Shown one piece after another: positions 1-13,319 of a stretch of 64,000 bases of DNA. Numbering within the stretch: position 1 is the stretch's first letter; the number at the start of each line of letters is the position of its first letter. Origin of the DNA: Phoronis australis (lineage: Eukaryota; Phoronida; Phoronidae); assembly GCA_002633005.1 (NCBI GenBank), contig NMRA01000050.1, positions 984,637 through 1,048,636 on the forward strand, written 5' to 3'. The position numbers and the translations under genes are program-made. Under the pieces are notes generated by a model. The model saw nothing but the letters and a program-made list of their open reading frames with translations. It did no database searches and was not told where the DNA came from.

Positions 1-2200
1 GTGATATTATCTAAGCTTTATTATCCTCTATGGCTTAACAACTATATATCTTCATTCATGCCTGTAAAAGAGGTACTCCCAGGATCATCAAGCATGTGTA
101 TGTTTTTATTCTAATGAGGCGTGCTTCGAATGTACAATTAGTAATTATACTTTTGCAGTGGTTCATAACAAACGGATTCATTAAACCCAGTAAATATTTT
201 TGCAACTGCTGACTCTGCATATCAGACGTGCATATTGCATCATACCTCATCAGAGTAAAACTTGTTATCAATCATAGTAGAAAAAATTATTTTTATCATT
301 GCCACAAGACGTTAACAAACGCAGTGAGTGTCTGTAACTGTTGTGTCTAGATTGCTGATGAACTAAAGTCGGTCTACATGTATTTCCATTTTTATATCAC
401 TGATTCATGCCAAAGGTTTGAAATTGCGCCCCTTTAAGAGTTTTGACTTGCCCTGTGATCACTAGAATCCGATGCAATAAACTTATAGAAGTTGTTTTTT
501 AACCAGTGTAATATAGCTGAAAATTGTGTGCGTTTTCGTTTGCGAGAGTGTTCTTTTTGAATCAATGGGTTAATCATTTTACGCTCTACATGAAAACACA
601 GACTACTTTTTTTAGGATTACATGTACCAGGTTACCCCGAAAATATTATTTTCAAAGTTTTACCCCTTGGAATATACGCGAAACGCCAAGTATTGTGTTC
701 TTACGCGAAAGGGCTCGGAAGGCTGTAGCCTTGGTGCGAAGCTGTTTACTAAATTAAATATACAAATTTGCACCATTGTGGGTAAAAACTGACCGAATAA
801 AATCTTCCTAGAGTAAACTAAATTATTTACCAGCGTTGCAAAAAATGGTCATTAATTCAACATAAAGTTTTAGGCTGGTGTAATGTCACGCACTTCATAT
901 TTGTAGGTTGATTCGATTTTATTTCCTTTCAATAGTTGAACAAAAGTTTATAAACCGATGTCAAGACCTGAATTGCCAGTGGTGAACGAACAGCGAACAG
1001 TAAAATGTTTGTTTGGCCAAAGTTCACCCGTTAAGTCATAAAATGGTAATTGCCGACCAAGGACACGCTTAATCCGAATTGGTCGTCTACGCTAGGCGAC
1101 CACTTAGCCGACCCAAGTGCTGACCACAGAGGCGACTCAGTAGACGGCTCCTAGCTGACCGTTGTTGGTCGGCTGCTGGTCGGCTAGACGACCGGTCGAC
1201 GGCCGGTCGTCGACCAATTTCCGACCGGTCGGCCAAAAATTCGTGATGTGTGCTGTACCTCCAGACAAGATTTTGAAAAATTATTGGCCTTCACGACAAT
1301 GTTAATTACTTTTGTCTGATATTGGTGAAATTTTACTGTTAAATATGGTGATTGTGGTTTGGCCTTGATGAGTATATGTGGGAGTATGGGAATAGGTTAA
1401 AGTTCATTAGATAGGTTAAAGTTCATTACAGATAGCTTTCAATTGTTTTGGCTAATGTTTGTATCAGTGTTCATTCAGTAAAAGTGAGTTAAAATGACCT
1501 GTTGTGTGAAGAGCAAGTTTCATGCAAACTAATTTTTATGGAAAATTTACCTGCATCAAACTGAAATTTTTGTCTGAATAAACAGCTGAAGAAATTACTT
1601 TCAGGGTACTAGAAAAGATACAAAATTTGCTATTTTCCGATAAGACACCCTAGGGCTTATTATCGAAAAATCCCTGACTTGTATTATTTACAAAAAAATA
1701 TTTTACAGACTTTTAAATTTCCCTTGAGCAATGAAAATAATGGTCACCAAAATTGAAGATTTGGGGATTTTTATAGTTGATATGTCTGTTGTTTGAGGGT
1801 AGATCTAAATATGAATTGCCATTCCCTGCATATTGGCAATAAAAATAATAATTTTGCCTTAGTTTACAAGTTCAGCCATTTAGTAGTTTGTGTTCAAAAT
1901 ATAAAATGTTGGTCACGTGATTATAAACACAAGATGTTAAGACTTGAATTGACGATTTAGGAAGTATTCACTTTTAATTTGCATCCTGCAAAATGAAAGA
2001 ACTACATGCATGTTGACATTTTTTATTTTTAAATTTATTGTGGCTTAGCCGCACAATTATTAGTGCTGTTTTGAATAATTCCGAATGAGAGTGTGCAAGC
2101 TGAGCTGTTCAGGTGTTACACCTGTTTTGCAGTAATATTTGGTGTTTTGAAGAGTTTCATGAAACAGTGGTCAAACTGAACTGCTGAGGTTTTACACAAT
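1..2200. other. Unannotated AT-rich sequence at the left edge
   Basis: I see no supportable exon here. It may be an intron or upstream DNA of the gene that begins to be recognisable at 2211. The only notable structure is a GC-rich block at about 1078-1240 built from GGTCG/CGACC words. The short ORFs lack family resemblance and good splice sites. Confidence 0.5.
1078..1240. repeat. Degenerate GGTCG/CGACC-rich, palindrome-dense block
   Basis: Within AT-rich DNA, about 160 bp are built from variants of GGTCGGC, GACCGGTCG and CGACC in both orientations (for example GACCGGTCGACGGCCGGTC near 1190-1208). The base composition differs sharply from the flanks. It is probably a degenerate short-unit satellite or the core of a transposon end. 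Confidence 0.5.
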
Positions 2201-2210
2201 CATGTTTCAG

Positions 2211-5200
2211 GATCACAAGTGGAAATTGTACCTGGAAATTGAAGATGAAGATGATGATCCTACAACCATTACATGTATAAGGGAAATTGTGTTTCAGTAT
2301 TATGGTGACAATTTTAGGGTAGCTCAGGTGAGTTTGCTGTATGGCTTTTATCTTCAGTCTAGCCATAGAATTCTAGCCCTGGAATGCCAACTTTGATCTC
2401 GCGCTGGTGAGGTTGCGCCACGCATGTGTGGCATTTGTTTGTATTCGTTAGTTCCGGTGTTGGTTCTTGGTATGGGGTTAAGTGTCACTTAAGCTTTTCG
2501 TGACTGTCAATGTTCAGCTGAATTACATCAGAGTTGTGTCATGAGTTCTCACTTGTGTATGAGTATACCAAAAGCGAAGGATAAATAGTTTAATTCATAA
2601 AAAATTATCATTTCGCATACCAAGGGTATTAACCAAAATGTGAAAAAATAACAGGGTGTAACAAGAAGGAACTGAACCAGAGAGGTTATATCAATGACTA
2701 ATTAAACCAGCAGTCAAATAATATCAATGATCCAAAAATCATTCATCCAAAATTTTACATCTTTATCAACACTTGATGGTGTGAAAATCGTCAGGTCGCA
2801 TTTTGAGACCCAGCCAAAATCCCAGGTGGCATTTTCAATATCAGCTCACTTTTAAACATTGAGGATGACGGGGTTTTTTTGAAAAATGAATTTGTTGTTA
2901 AGTAGAATGAGAGTGTGACTCACAGAGACTGTAAGTGATAATTTCAAGCCAAGCAGTGGCTTCCAGAATATTATGTGCCTGGTGATGATTGGAAATGTAA
3001 TACACTGCAACTCAAAATTGACCCAGTTTCCGCTCTTGAAACGCACCTTAGACTTTGAAAATTTTTTAGTGAGGCAAATTACGGGTGGGGCTAGCCTGAG
3101 CTGTGGGCGCTAGCCTGAGTTGTGGGTGCTTGCCTGAGCTGTGGGCGCTTGATTGAAAATTGACAGAATTTAAGGGGTACGCTTAAAAGAGCAGTGGGCG
3201 CTTGTTCCGAAAAAATTTCAAAGGTAGGGAATAGGCGCATAGGTGAGTATGGTAGTTGACCTGAATGGCTGCGGTACTAAGAAATCGAATGACTGCAATA
3301 GCAAGAAATGTTATAATTCAACATTTTTATTACTAGGCAAATTCCACCTAGGTATGAGTGTGTGGATGTCATTACCACCTACCCTTTTTAGCCACCCGGA
3401 ATATTTTTTTTCTAATTGGCCCACTTCAGCTGCAACAATTCTCTTTGAATCGAGTTTAAAAAAAACCAATGACGTGGTTGACTGATGACTTGGGGGGTGA
3501 GTATTTGGCGGGTTGGGGGGGAGGGTGTACCAAGAGAAGAATAAAAGGATCGTTTACAATTTGGCATCTACCCGTTCGTAGTTGCAATGGCTGTGATTCT
3601 GCTCTTGTGTTCAAGTCCTCTATATTGATGTTTTACACTGTATGTTAGAGTTCTTTTGAACTTGATTAGGCATCAACAAAATAATGGTCGGATCTACGCC
3701 AAGTTGCTTTATATTTGCCAGGTATCTGCAAAAAAGTGAAAAATCTCAGCTCCCTTACTTTGGAAATTCCTGGTCGAATATAATGACAAAAATCTCAGCT
3801 CGCATTTCCAAATTTCAGGCTCGCTATGTTAAGTGGTGTTCATATATTAATAGGATCTTTTGTGCTATTTGACAGTTCGTAATCAGTAAACATGTTAAGC
3901 ATGTACAAAAATGTGATCAACTGAGTACTTCAACTACCATTCCGAAATGTTCAGATAAAGGCTATCTGATAGATAAACATGGTTTTCGTTTTTTAAGGTG
4001 AATGAGAAATTTTGTTGTCTATCAAAAAATGGAATATTTCGAGGGTTTGGTGGGAACATCGTTCAATCATTAATCGTGACAGAGTGAACTGCAATGTTGA
4101 CAGAGTGAACTGCAATGTTGACAGTGAACTGCAATGTTGACAGAGTGAACTGCAATGTTGACAGAGTGAACTGCAATGTTGACAGAGTGAACTGCAATGT
4201 TGACAGAGTGAACTGCAATGTTGACAGAGTGAACTGCAATGTTGACATAACTGCCGAGGCTCACGGGGCTGCCATATCCTATTCTTTACATGGCTTAGAA
4301 TTTTCCTGTTTTAAGTGGATTTCCTCTTTTTTGGTTTTGATTTCCTCTTATCATTAGTTTGACTTTATTCTTGCAAAAATGTTTATTTCAATTAAATTTT
4401 ACATTACACAAAATGTGTTTCTATCACACAAGCCTATTTTTTTGTGGAACGACACATCACCTGGAAAAATTTCCTCTTTTTTGACATTGGTCATTCCAAG
4501 CCCTGTCTTTACTGAACCAACTCAACTGAGAAGTTCTTTGTTTCTAGCTTAACCTTCCAAAAACTAGTCAGGTCATTATACTTAGCATTTTTTTCTCCTC
4601 TGCAACCAAGGACTGTGGATATCTTGATGTGCTTGTGAGAATGAAAGTATTTGGATGCTGGCTCCATTCAAGCTCCTAACGCCATTCTCTGTGTTCCAGC
4701 CACCCTATCTGATGGACAAATGGCAACATGGTATTGTGGATAAGAAAATTGAGTGTTTGGTCACTTTTGAGGTATGTTTGAGTAGTTGTTTGCATTATTT
4801 TTACTTAAAAGGACAAATGCTTCAAATACTGGACACAGACAATTTGATAGCGTTTACTGGAAATCTCCCAGTTCACGCACAGTTAAAAAGAATCATGTGC
4901 ACCAATTTAAGTCCCGAATAAACTATAACTCAGTTTTATTTCCTATTCTGTCCATATCATCATTTGTTTTTTTTCTTTGGGATAATTTTTGGTCTAGTCA
5001 ACTGGGCTTGGGCTAATTTTAACATCATTTCAATCACATGAATTATACTTGGCCTTGAATTGAAACAATTGCACAGGTTGATATTACTATTAATTTGGTG
5101 GCTCGTGTTATGTGTCCTGTACCCAGGTGGAACTGAGACTTTAAAGACTCATGATTGTGAATGCAACACTGTGTTTATTAAATGTGCACCAGCATGCGCG

Positions 5201-8029
5201 TGCTTGGGTGCATATCGCCATCATCTGTCTGGGTACCCTGTGCCCAACGTCTGCTAAATTGTGCCATGAATTGTGCAGATGTGGGGTTAAACATGTTCTG
5301 CTCCTCCTAGTGGTTATTTTCGTGATTTTTCTAGTCACTTTGGAAGATCATTATCTAATTTGATAGATGTCTGCTTAGTGTGGAGATCACAGGTCTTGAG
5401 AAGGAAAAGGACCAGTTTTATAGCGGAAAGTGGCCTAAATCAAAATGATGACAGGCTTATGGCCACTTCAATAAGCTGTGCCAGTCAAAATACCAAAAAA
5501 ATGCCTCAGCTCCAACTGATAGCACAACTGTTGATATTACGGATGCCTATGGCTATGTCAAATTTGACTGGAGTTTCTTATTTTTGTGTAAACCGCGGAT
5601 AGAAGGATATCTGTAATGGTCAGTTCCTTTGGAAACCACTTTAGCTCTAATTTTGTGTTTCATTTTTGTGGTAGGAGAAGGTGAAGCGTCCACGTACCTT
5701 CAAAATGGAGTACTCATTAGATGCCACAAAGGCGGGAACTGTTGAACAACGATCCGTCTCACTAACTCTGAGGCAGACTGAGCTCCCAGCTGAAGGAGAC
5801 ACGCAAGATGGCTCTCAACCTCCACCTTCGCCAACACAAAATGGAGGTGAATTGTCCAGTGTCGCATCAGCTTTCTCAAGTGTAGTTGCTATTGGCCATT
5901 CTACTCCTAGGAAGAATTCTGCACCAGGTAGGGCATGAACTGTGTTGAATGTTACTTGATAAGACTGTAGTTGTGATTGGTCATGGGTGAAGTCTATGCT
6001 TGGGCGTGTGTGAAATCAATGTAATTTTGTAAAAACTAGGAGTTGTTGGACTTCAATGAGGAATTCAGTGTCATTGTAGTCAGATCTTGTTCAATAGAGC
6101 TATGGGTGGGTAGAAGGGGTATAGTTGTTAGACAGTCTGTTGGTAGCCAAATATTTCTTTAAGACTTACATGTAGTAGGCTTTCATCTGTCATGTGTTGT
6201 GAACAATTTGGATTTTGAACAGTCAAGTGAATGAAGATGGGTTTTTGTCCTCTAATCACAATTTGTTGGTGTGTTGTAAGTAATTGATATTATCTCTTAG
6301 AGCGTGTAATCTGGTTGAACTTGAATGTCTTTTGTCTATATGTATCAAGGTAAACTTAAGATTTAGAAAATTGATTGTTCTGTAATGGTGGGGTAATTTG
6401 AATTCTGTAATGGTGGGGTAATTGGAATTCTAAGGAGGTGTGGCAGATAGCTGCTATAGCTAAGGCACCAAGCCTGATCACCAACACACCAAGCCTGATC
6501 ACCAACACACCAAGCCTGATCACCAACACACCGAGCCTGATCACCAACACACCGAGCCTGATCACCAACACACCGAGCCTGATCACCAACACACCGAGCC
6601 TGATCACCAACACACCAAGCCTGATCACCAACAAACCAAGCCTGATCACCAACACACCAAGCCTGATCACCAACACACCAAGCCTGATCACCAACACACC
6701 AAGCCTGATCACCAACTAACCAAGCCTGATCACCAACAATTGGTGTGTGTGTGCCTCCTCTTCTGAATCCCTCTCGCAAAACACCCAATATAAGACTTGG
6801 ACATACATTTATACAAGGGGTCACCGTCTTTGTTTAAAGGGAACTTAAGTTGCATGTGCCTATGTGCAAAACACTGATGAGTAAAAAATTTCCTTATGAG
6901 AAAATGCATTATTTTAGACATAGAGAGATGCGCTGAAATGTATGCATAAGCAGTAACATTATTTTTAGAAACTGTTCCTAGATGTTGAATGTGTCTCAAT
7001 GTGACGCTGCTTCATTATGTTTCAGATCCTGCTCCAAGGACTGCCTGGTCCAGTGTGGTGGCCTCTGGTCGTCCTCAGGGTCCACACCTGGTGGGGGCCA
7101 CTGTCACCCATCATGGCTCAGGCATAACCACCGTCAGACAGCAATCTATGAGTCAGTCACACAGCTCACAGTCTCTGAGCTCACAGATATCTAGCAGCTC
7201 TTCACAAGCCAGCGGGACACCGAGTCCCAGCGTGAGGAAAACATTGAGCTTCAATCTGAAGAAATCCAATGTGCTTCCAACAAGGGGGAAAAACTCTCCT
7301 GGAATTAAATCTAGCTCACCCGCTGGTGGCCAGCAGCCGGAATTCAAACATATGCCACGCGAGAAATCAGATCAATCTCCTGTAATTAAGTCAATTTCGC
7401 CAAGCATAGGCAAGCCCTCATTTTATCTCAGTGATAGCGTTACTGCAGACACGTTGTCTAGTGATGGTTTTGGCGGACACTGTCGCAGCCACTTTGGTGT
7501 GGTGACACGTACTGAGCGGCCAGTTTACAGACATTCCAAGAGTGACGGGGTGCTCTTGGATACTCAGGGTGAAAAGGCAACCACAAAACCACAATCTCAT
7601 GACTCACATCCTGGAAATATGAAGAGTAACCGCAGAAAAGCAAATAAATATGTTTCAAAAAGGACTAGTGGTCAAAATGTTGGAGTGGAGAGTTGGGGTA
7701 ATAATGAGTATTCAGTGACCTCCACACATCAGAGGCCAGAAATCCAAGGATGCCAAAGACAAAAAGTTGGAATGGACTCGAGTTCAAAGGTCAAACCAAC
7801 GTTCAGTGATACAGCTCAGTCAGATGTGACTAGCCACAGTGCAGATGGATCAAAATCAGATGGAGATTGGCAAGTTGTTGATTACCACCGTCACAAAGGT
7901 CACCAGCAGGTCAAAGGGGTCATGAATGACAAGAAAAAGAGTAAAGGTCAACAATCTGGGAAGGCTAATGCTATTGTTCATGGTGGTAATGCCAAGTGGA
8001 GGTGGAAACCTAAACACCTTAATTTCTGA
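2211..8029 (+). CDS. Unrecognised multi-exon gene, 3' part (YEATS-like start, Ser-rich/basic tail)
   Basis: Four exons join in a single frame: 2211-2327, 4700-4771, 5675-5927 and 7026-8029 (482 codons including TGA). Each has a good acceptor (tttcag, gttccag, tggtag, tttcag) and donor (gtgagt, gtatgt, gtaggg), and the phases 0, 0 and 1 agree. Residues 1-63 run HKWKLYLEI, acidic EDEDDD, IVFQYYGDNFRVAQPPY, then a beta-like IECLVTF; the order resembles a YEATS-type immunoglobulin fold (HKW...PP...V.V.F), but the similarity is weak. Residues 64-148 are basic, then Pro/Ser-rich. The last exon encodes a disordered Ser/Thr-rich region and ends in a Lys-rich tail with the tryptophans of GDWQVVDY and AKWRWKPK. 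An ATG at 2202 is in frame just before the acceptor, so 2202 could instead be a start, but upstream exons outside the window are more likely. I do not recognise the family; the function is unknown. Confidence 0.72.
3094..3150. repeat. 19-bp tandem repeat, three copies, in intron 1
   Basis: Three copies of a unit like TAGCCTGAGCTGTGGGCGC follow one another with one or two changes each, inside the first intron of the 2211-8029 gene. Confidence 0.6.
4078..4247. repeat. 21-bp minisatellite, eight copies
   Basis: The unit GACAGAGTGAACTGCAATGTT is repeated eight times almost without change; only the third copy is shortened to 19 bp. Because 21 is a multiple of three, it creates artificial open frames on both strands. 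It lies in intron 1 of the 2211-8029 gene. Confidence 0.95.
6467..6739. repeat. 21-bp minisatellite, thirteen copies, each with a TGATCA palindrome
   Basis: The unit ACCAAGCCTGATCACCAACAC is repeated 13 times in intron 3 of the 2211-8029 gene. The central copies (about the fourth to seventh) carry ACCGAG instead of ACCAAG, showing block-wise spread of a variant. The unit length of 21 keeps frames open on both strands; these frames are not genes. Confidence 0.95.
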
Positions 8030-9121
8030 TCAAAACTGTGATAATTTATTTTATTTGTTTATGTTGTTGATCTGTCATGCAAGTTAGTTCAAATTATTAT
8101 CCGAATTTTATTCTTAATTTTGATTTTGTGCATACTATGGTAAATGTTTGTGTCAGTAGTTGGCATTTGTCTGCTGTCAGGTGGTTAACAAATTGTCAAA
8201 AAAATCAGTGCATCTGTGTCGAAGTTCAATATGCAACAGTTACTCAGGGCTCAATTCTTGTTGAATTACATGTATTTGTAATTTCAATTTTATTTAAGTA
8301 TTTTATTCTGTACTTTCACATGTCCAACAGTTCAAACTGTATATTTATGTACCCAGATATAGGTTACATATTTGGGGTGCATGTTGTGGTCATCTCTGTC
8401 TGGATGTCTGGTGTCCACTGTTACATTTCGTGAACTCCTGCAGGATCATAATGAGATTTGACAGATGTATTCCTATGAAGCTGACGCTGGATGACGAGTT
8501 TTTATACAGTTAGCTCTGTATCTTTAGAGTTCCTTGACAAATTTTCATGATTATGAAATTCTGCAAATAGATTTCCATTAATAGGACGACTCTTTGTGGT
8601 GTTGAGTGGACTTGAGGAGTTCTGACTGCTGTGGCGCCTGCTGTGACAGTTTTGTATCTGCAGCTTTATCCCCTGATCCCCTTGTTCAATCTTAGTGGAC
8701 TTTGACAAGTTTATTCCTATGAAGTGGAGAGAAGATGACCACTTCTTTTAGACGGGTCTGTTATGCTTTGGGCCTCCTTGCTGCAGTTTGATGTTTTATG
8801 TCTTACTTACTTTCCTTAATGATTTTCATGAAATTTGGAAATAGTTTAAAGGGATGGTGACACATTCATATTTTCTGTCGGTTCCGTGCATTGAGCACTA
8901 TCTAGTGGTCATTTTCATAATTCTAATGCACCCTTAGTCTTGGGTGCATTTGAACGCTTTGGCTTGCTCTAGTTCTATACCAGGTGGTAAGTTGTGTGAA
9001 ATACTGCTATCAGTGCTTGTCATTTATTCCATTTATTTGACTCCTTATCAGGAGGATTCTGCCCATGGTCATATCACTGTGTTGGGTCAGTGTAGTTATA
9101 CACATAAGTGTTTATGGATGA
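8030..9121 (+). other. 3' flank of gene 1 with diverged interspersed repeat units
   Basis: No further exon is visible. Segments near 8370-8480, 8515-8580 and 8810-8850 share the phrase TTTTCATGAAATTTG and clock-like neighbours (CTATGAAG..GA, GTCTGGATGTCTGGTG) with the repeat at 48161-49610, so they look like old copies of that family. No AATAAA lies close to the stop; the nearest clear one is at 9540-9545. Confidence 0.5.
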
Positions 9122-9122
9122 T

Positions 9123-9366
9123 CAACATGTAGATAATTGTGCTGATTAAGCTAAATACTGCATAGGTTATGTGGGACCTTCTCAACATGTAGATAATTCT
9201 GCTGATTAAGCTAAATACTGCATAGGTTATGTGGGACCTTCTCAACATGTAGATAATTCTGCTGATTAAGCTAAATACTGCATAGGTTATGTGGGACCTT
9301 CTCAACATGTAGATTATTGTGCTGATTAAGCTAAATACTGCATAGGTTATGTGGGACCTTCTCAAC
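9123..9366. repeat. 60-bp tandem repeat, four copies
   Basis: Four nearly identical 60-bp units begin with CAACATGTAGATAATT and end with TATGTGGGACCTTCT. Copies differ at one or two positions. An artificial minus-strand reading frame crosses all copies. It is intergenic, between gene 1 and the TOG-domain gene. Confidence 0.95.
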
Positions 9367-9539
9367 ACTAAAGTGTGCATTCAGTCAAATATCTACTAAA
9401 CTATAATTAAACTGAGTAAAAGTATTTGTCGCTGTTTTATACCATTCTTCCATTAATTGGGTCAGGTGACCAGGTGTGAAAAGTTTGCAGAAGGAGTTAC
9501 ATTTGTTGGAAAACAATATGCTATCAAAAAACTGGCAGG

Positions 9540-9545
9540 AATAAA
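9540..9545 (+). terminator. Possible polyadenylation signal AATAAA
   Basis: This is the first canonical plus-strand AATAAA that I see downstream of the stop at 8029, about 1.5 kb away. It could serve the gene ending at 8029, but the distance makes this uncertain. Confidence 0.25.
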
Positions 9546-10387
9546 ATTCTTTTGGTATGGTTCAAGGTGAAATCTCAAAAATGCGGTTTCAGTATTTTAA
9601 ATTAGCTTATTTTCTTTTTATACAAGTTGATATTTTCGTTAATCTGAAAGTCTCAATTCTTGATACTGACACCTCAGGCCACAGTGGAAATCTTCTAATG
9701 AATTGCTTGTTAAGAGAACAGATTCTGAATTCTTCATTGGAACTGAATCAGCCATATCTGATTTGTTCCAAAGGTGGTCAAATTTGGACACATTTTTAGA
9801 ATAAGGCATTACCTGAGTATCTGCAGCCTACAAGATTTGACACAAATAGGGACTGGTCACACAGCTCGGTCGTTGTTTCACGAAACTTGTGTCCTCACGT
9901 GATCATGTAGGGTCATGCTAGCTGTCAGACCCGTTCTCTTCGGTGACCTTGCACCTGGCAGACAACTACTAACAGTTGCATGGGCAAGTTCCATAGTTTT
10001 CATTTGATGTACATTACAAGTCTTCCAATAGAGTTGGAATATTTGTCATGTTGTAATGACGTTATGTAGAGAAATGAAAACTGGGAAATAGGGAATATTT
10101 ATCTGTGTTGGCTGACGAAACTTTGCCGTTTCCTTTCCATGTAAGTCGTGTGCAGATTTACAAGTTTCCCTATATTCCACACTTTTCTTTCGCTTCCGCA
10201 ACATTTCGTCAAAGCAACGTCACAAATATCGCACATAATATTCGCCAGTCTGCGTCTAAGTACCCTTCACAATCAGTTCTACACGTGTGGTATCTAACCA
10301 AAAAAAAAACAGTTCTCCGTTTGGAATTAACTTTCTTGAAACATATATGCTACATATGATTTTTGAAAAGGTGTAAAATACGCAGAC

Positions 10388-13285
10388 ATGTCTTCGGGAT
10401 GGAAAGTTCTCACAAATCATGTTTTACATGACAACGTGAAACGTCCCGCTCCCGGTTTGGCTCAGTTTCTGATGCACCTCAAAAACACCAATGAAAACTC
10501 AACGGCGTCAAGGTCATCTGCAATGAGTATTTCCGGAGAACCTGCTGAATCAAAAGCATTGGGATTTCTTATGAAAGGTAATAACTGTCGTGTTATCTCG
10601 TCATCCGTTTTTTTAACACAAAAACCAATGACTGGGAAAAGGACTACGCCTGAGTGAAGCAATGCCCTTTAGCACTGCCTCTTTTGCCGTGTCGATTTCT
10701 AGGGTCGTTGCTACGAGTCTCCAAGTGGTCCACTTGCCGAAGACAACTATGATAAAATTAGCAGATCGTTTTTAATCGGAAGTTAACTTTTCAAAAATGT
10801 TATGAATACGTCATTACTCCTCAGTTTTTATTCGAAATGTCGTAAAAGCAGTTCGCATCAATGGCATACCTATAATGTCGTTAGTTTTTCAAAAACCGAA
10901 CAGTAAAATACCCCGTGTACACGCACTAACCAACTTCTGAGAATACGCTCAGCGAGCTTTTCAAGACACTCATTTATACCCGGATATTGACGCGTACTCT
11001 GAATCCCGTAAGTTTTTGATAAAATTGACTTCTTTCTTACTTATTGGATATAGCAAACTTGATTCCGCTAACAATATGGCTCTTCGAAAACGTTGCTAAA
11101 TTCCTATTTAGTCAACGCCTAAACCGCCACACAGCCTAAAACATCTTATTTGTACACTATCCGGATCATTTTCGGCAAGTTATTGTGCAACATATTGTTT
11201 TAAAGTTCACAATGGCAATCTTCATATATAATCTTCATAGGTATTTCACTGATGCGAGTGTTTTCTAAAATTTTTTTGAAAAAGTTGTCTGTCAGCGGTT
11301 GCAAAATTTGTCCCATGACCATGGTAAAATGAGCATGGTGCATGCAGCATTCAGAAAAGGTTTTAGTATTGTTGACCACATTTTGACCTTCACACTTTAA
11401 TAATATTACGAGATATCTGACGAAAAAAAGGGAAATTTTATTGAGCATCCGTGGATTCCAAGGCTGCGTTCGACAGTATATACATAAACTCGTTATTTTT
11501 CAAGTTAAAATGTAATTATACTGTATTGAAGGGAAATTGTTACGAATAATACAACCGATGTATTAGGAAGTTAAAGCCTGTGTTCGATTGCGGAAAGGTT
11601 GTAACACTGATTTTTGATTGACATAACGGCTTGAAACATGGGTCACGGTTATCACCGTTCCCGTTTAACTTTTCTTATTAACGACCTACAGCGGGAAAAG
11701 AGAGATGACATCGCAGGGATTCCTGTTGGACCTGTTGCACTTTTGAACCTACTTTGGTATTTGTTGACGATTTAGTACTATAACTTTTCTCGTACTCTGT
11801 AAAAGATGTCCATAAGAAATTACGTGTTCTCCATCAATATTCATTTGGCAAAAGTGAAGATTTGTCCAAAACAAAGGTTATTGTTTGCCAAGAGTTACGA
11901 GAAATGGTCATGCGGAGGAAACGAGTTAAGAAATGTTGTTAATGAAAATAAATATCTTGGTTTGGTATTTAGTTCGAAAGTAATGTGGTCTCGCACCCAA
12001 AGAACCGGTTCCTTACTTCACGGGCTGCCAAAGCAATAAATCGCATGCGAAAAATGGTGAATATTTTTAAAAGTCTACTTATTAATTGTAGCCGTAAGTT
12101 CTTTGACAGTATAACTGTATCTGTTCTGTAATACGGATGTGAAGTGTGGGACTTCAATAACTTTGCAGATGTTGAAGGGAACATGTGCTGCATTGCATGG
12201 AAATGTTGCACCTTGTACAGCGGTTATATCTGCAGTGAATGGTGCAATTGGAAGGTATTCACTGACATCCAATAGATTTCCTATAATAATCAAACATTGG
12301 CTAAAGCTGTTGAAATCTGACGATTAAAAAATTATTCACCACTGTTATACCTGGCAATATAACATGAAACGGAATGGTAACAAGCCATGTTAGGCAAACG
12401 ATGTCAAAAAACTTTTGCTCTCACTTGGCTTTGGCAAAAAAATCGGTTAGTTTATGCAAGGAAGTCGATCTGCCACAAAGGCTTTATCTCTTAAATAAAT
12501 TGTCGAACCTCGATACGTATACGAAAATTAAAACACATAATTTATATACTACGAAGATTAGCCTACTTAGATAGGATTGATAATATTGCAATTAGAACGC
12601 AAGTGACTGAGATGCTCGACACATAATTTATTCATTGAAAAAGGTAGGCATTGCAACATAGCAAGGTCTGAGAAGTGTACATTCTGGGTTAGAGCAAGTA
12701 TTGAAAATGAATACCACTTGTGTATTGAATATTCCCACTATGACCTGAGGAGTGTATTGAATATTCCCACTATGACCTGAGGAGTGTATTGAATATTCCC
12801 ACTATGACCTGAGGAGTGTATTGAATATTCCCACTATGACTTGAGGAGTGTATTGAATATTCCCACTATGACTTGAGGAGTGTATTGAATATTCCCACTA
12901 TGATTTGAGCAGCAGATTCCTTCATGCAGGGCTATACAACCCTCCTACTTGTGATGAATTCTTGAAAATGTTTTTGTTTCCAAATTGGTCATTTTGTAAA
13001 TTTGTGTATTATGCATTTAAACGCAGGTCAGAAAATTGCCAGTGCTTCACCTGTTTGGTTGGACGTATTAAGATTGCAATTGTAACAAAGGCTGGGTATG
13101 CTTAGTTTTCTGAAATAGACTATAACTAAATATCATGCTGCATATATACAAACAAAAATGCATACATACATACAAACATACATACCTACACACACATACA
13201 TCCCTAACTACATACCTACCTACCTCCCTCACTACCGTCCTACTTACCCACTCACCTACCTACCTACCTACATACATGTACAGAC

Positions 13286-13319
<34 letters not shown>

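Noticed and set aside
4063-4357. Open frames of 61-80 codons across the 21-bp repeat at 4078-4247
   Set aside because: Same artefact of a stop-free unit with a length divisible by three.
6356-6824. Open frames of 93-153 codons on both strands across the 21-bp repeat
   Set aside because: The repeat unit is a multiple of three without stops, so frames stay open automatically; the peptides are pure repeats.
8077-8433. 118-codon plus-strand frame after gene 1
   Set aside because: It lies in AT-rich 3' flank overlapping a decayed repeat and lacks family resemblance.
9096-9380. 94-codon minus-strand frame over the 60-bp repeat
   Set aside because: Translation is four copies of one 20-residue unit; no start context, splice signals or family.
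12720-12910. CRISPR-like array
   Set aside because: Repeats are directly adjacent without unique spacers, and the genome is eukaryotic.
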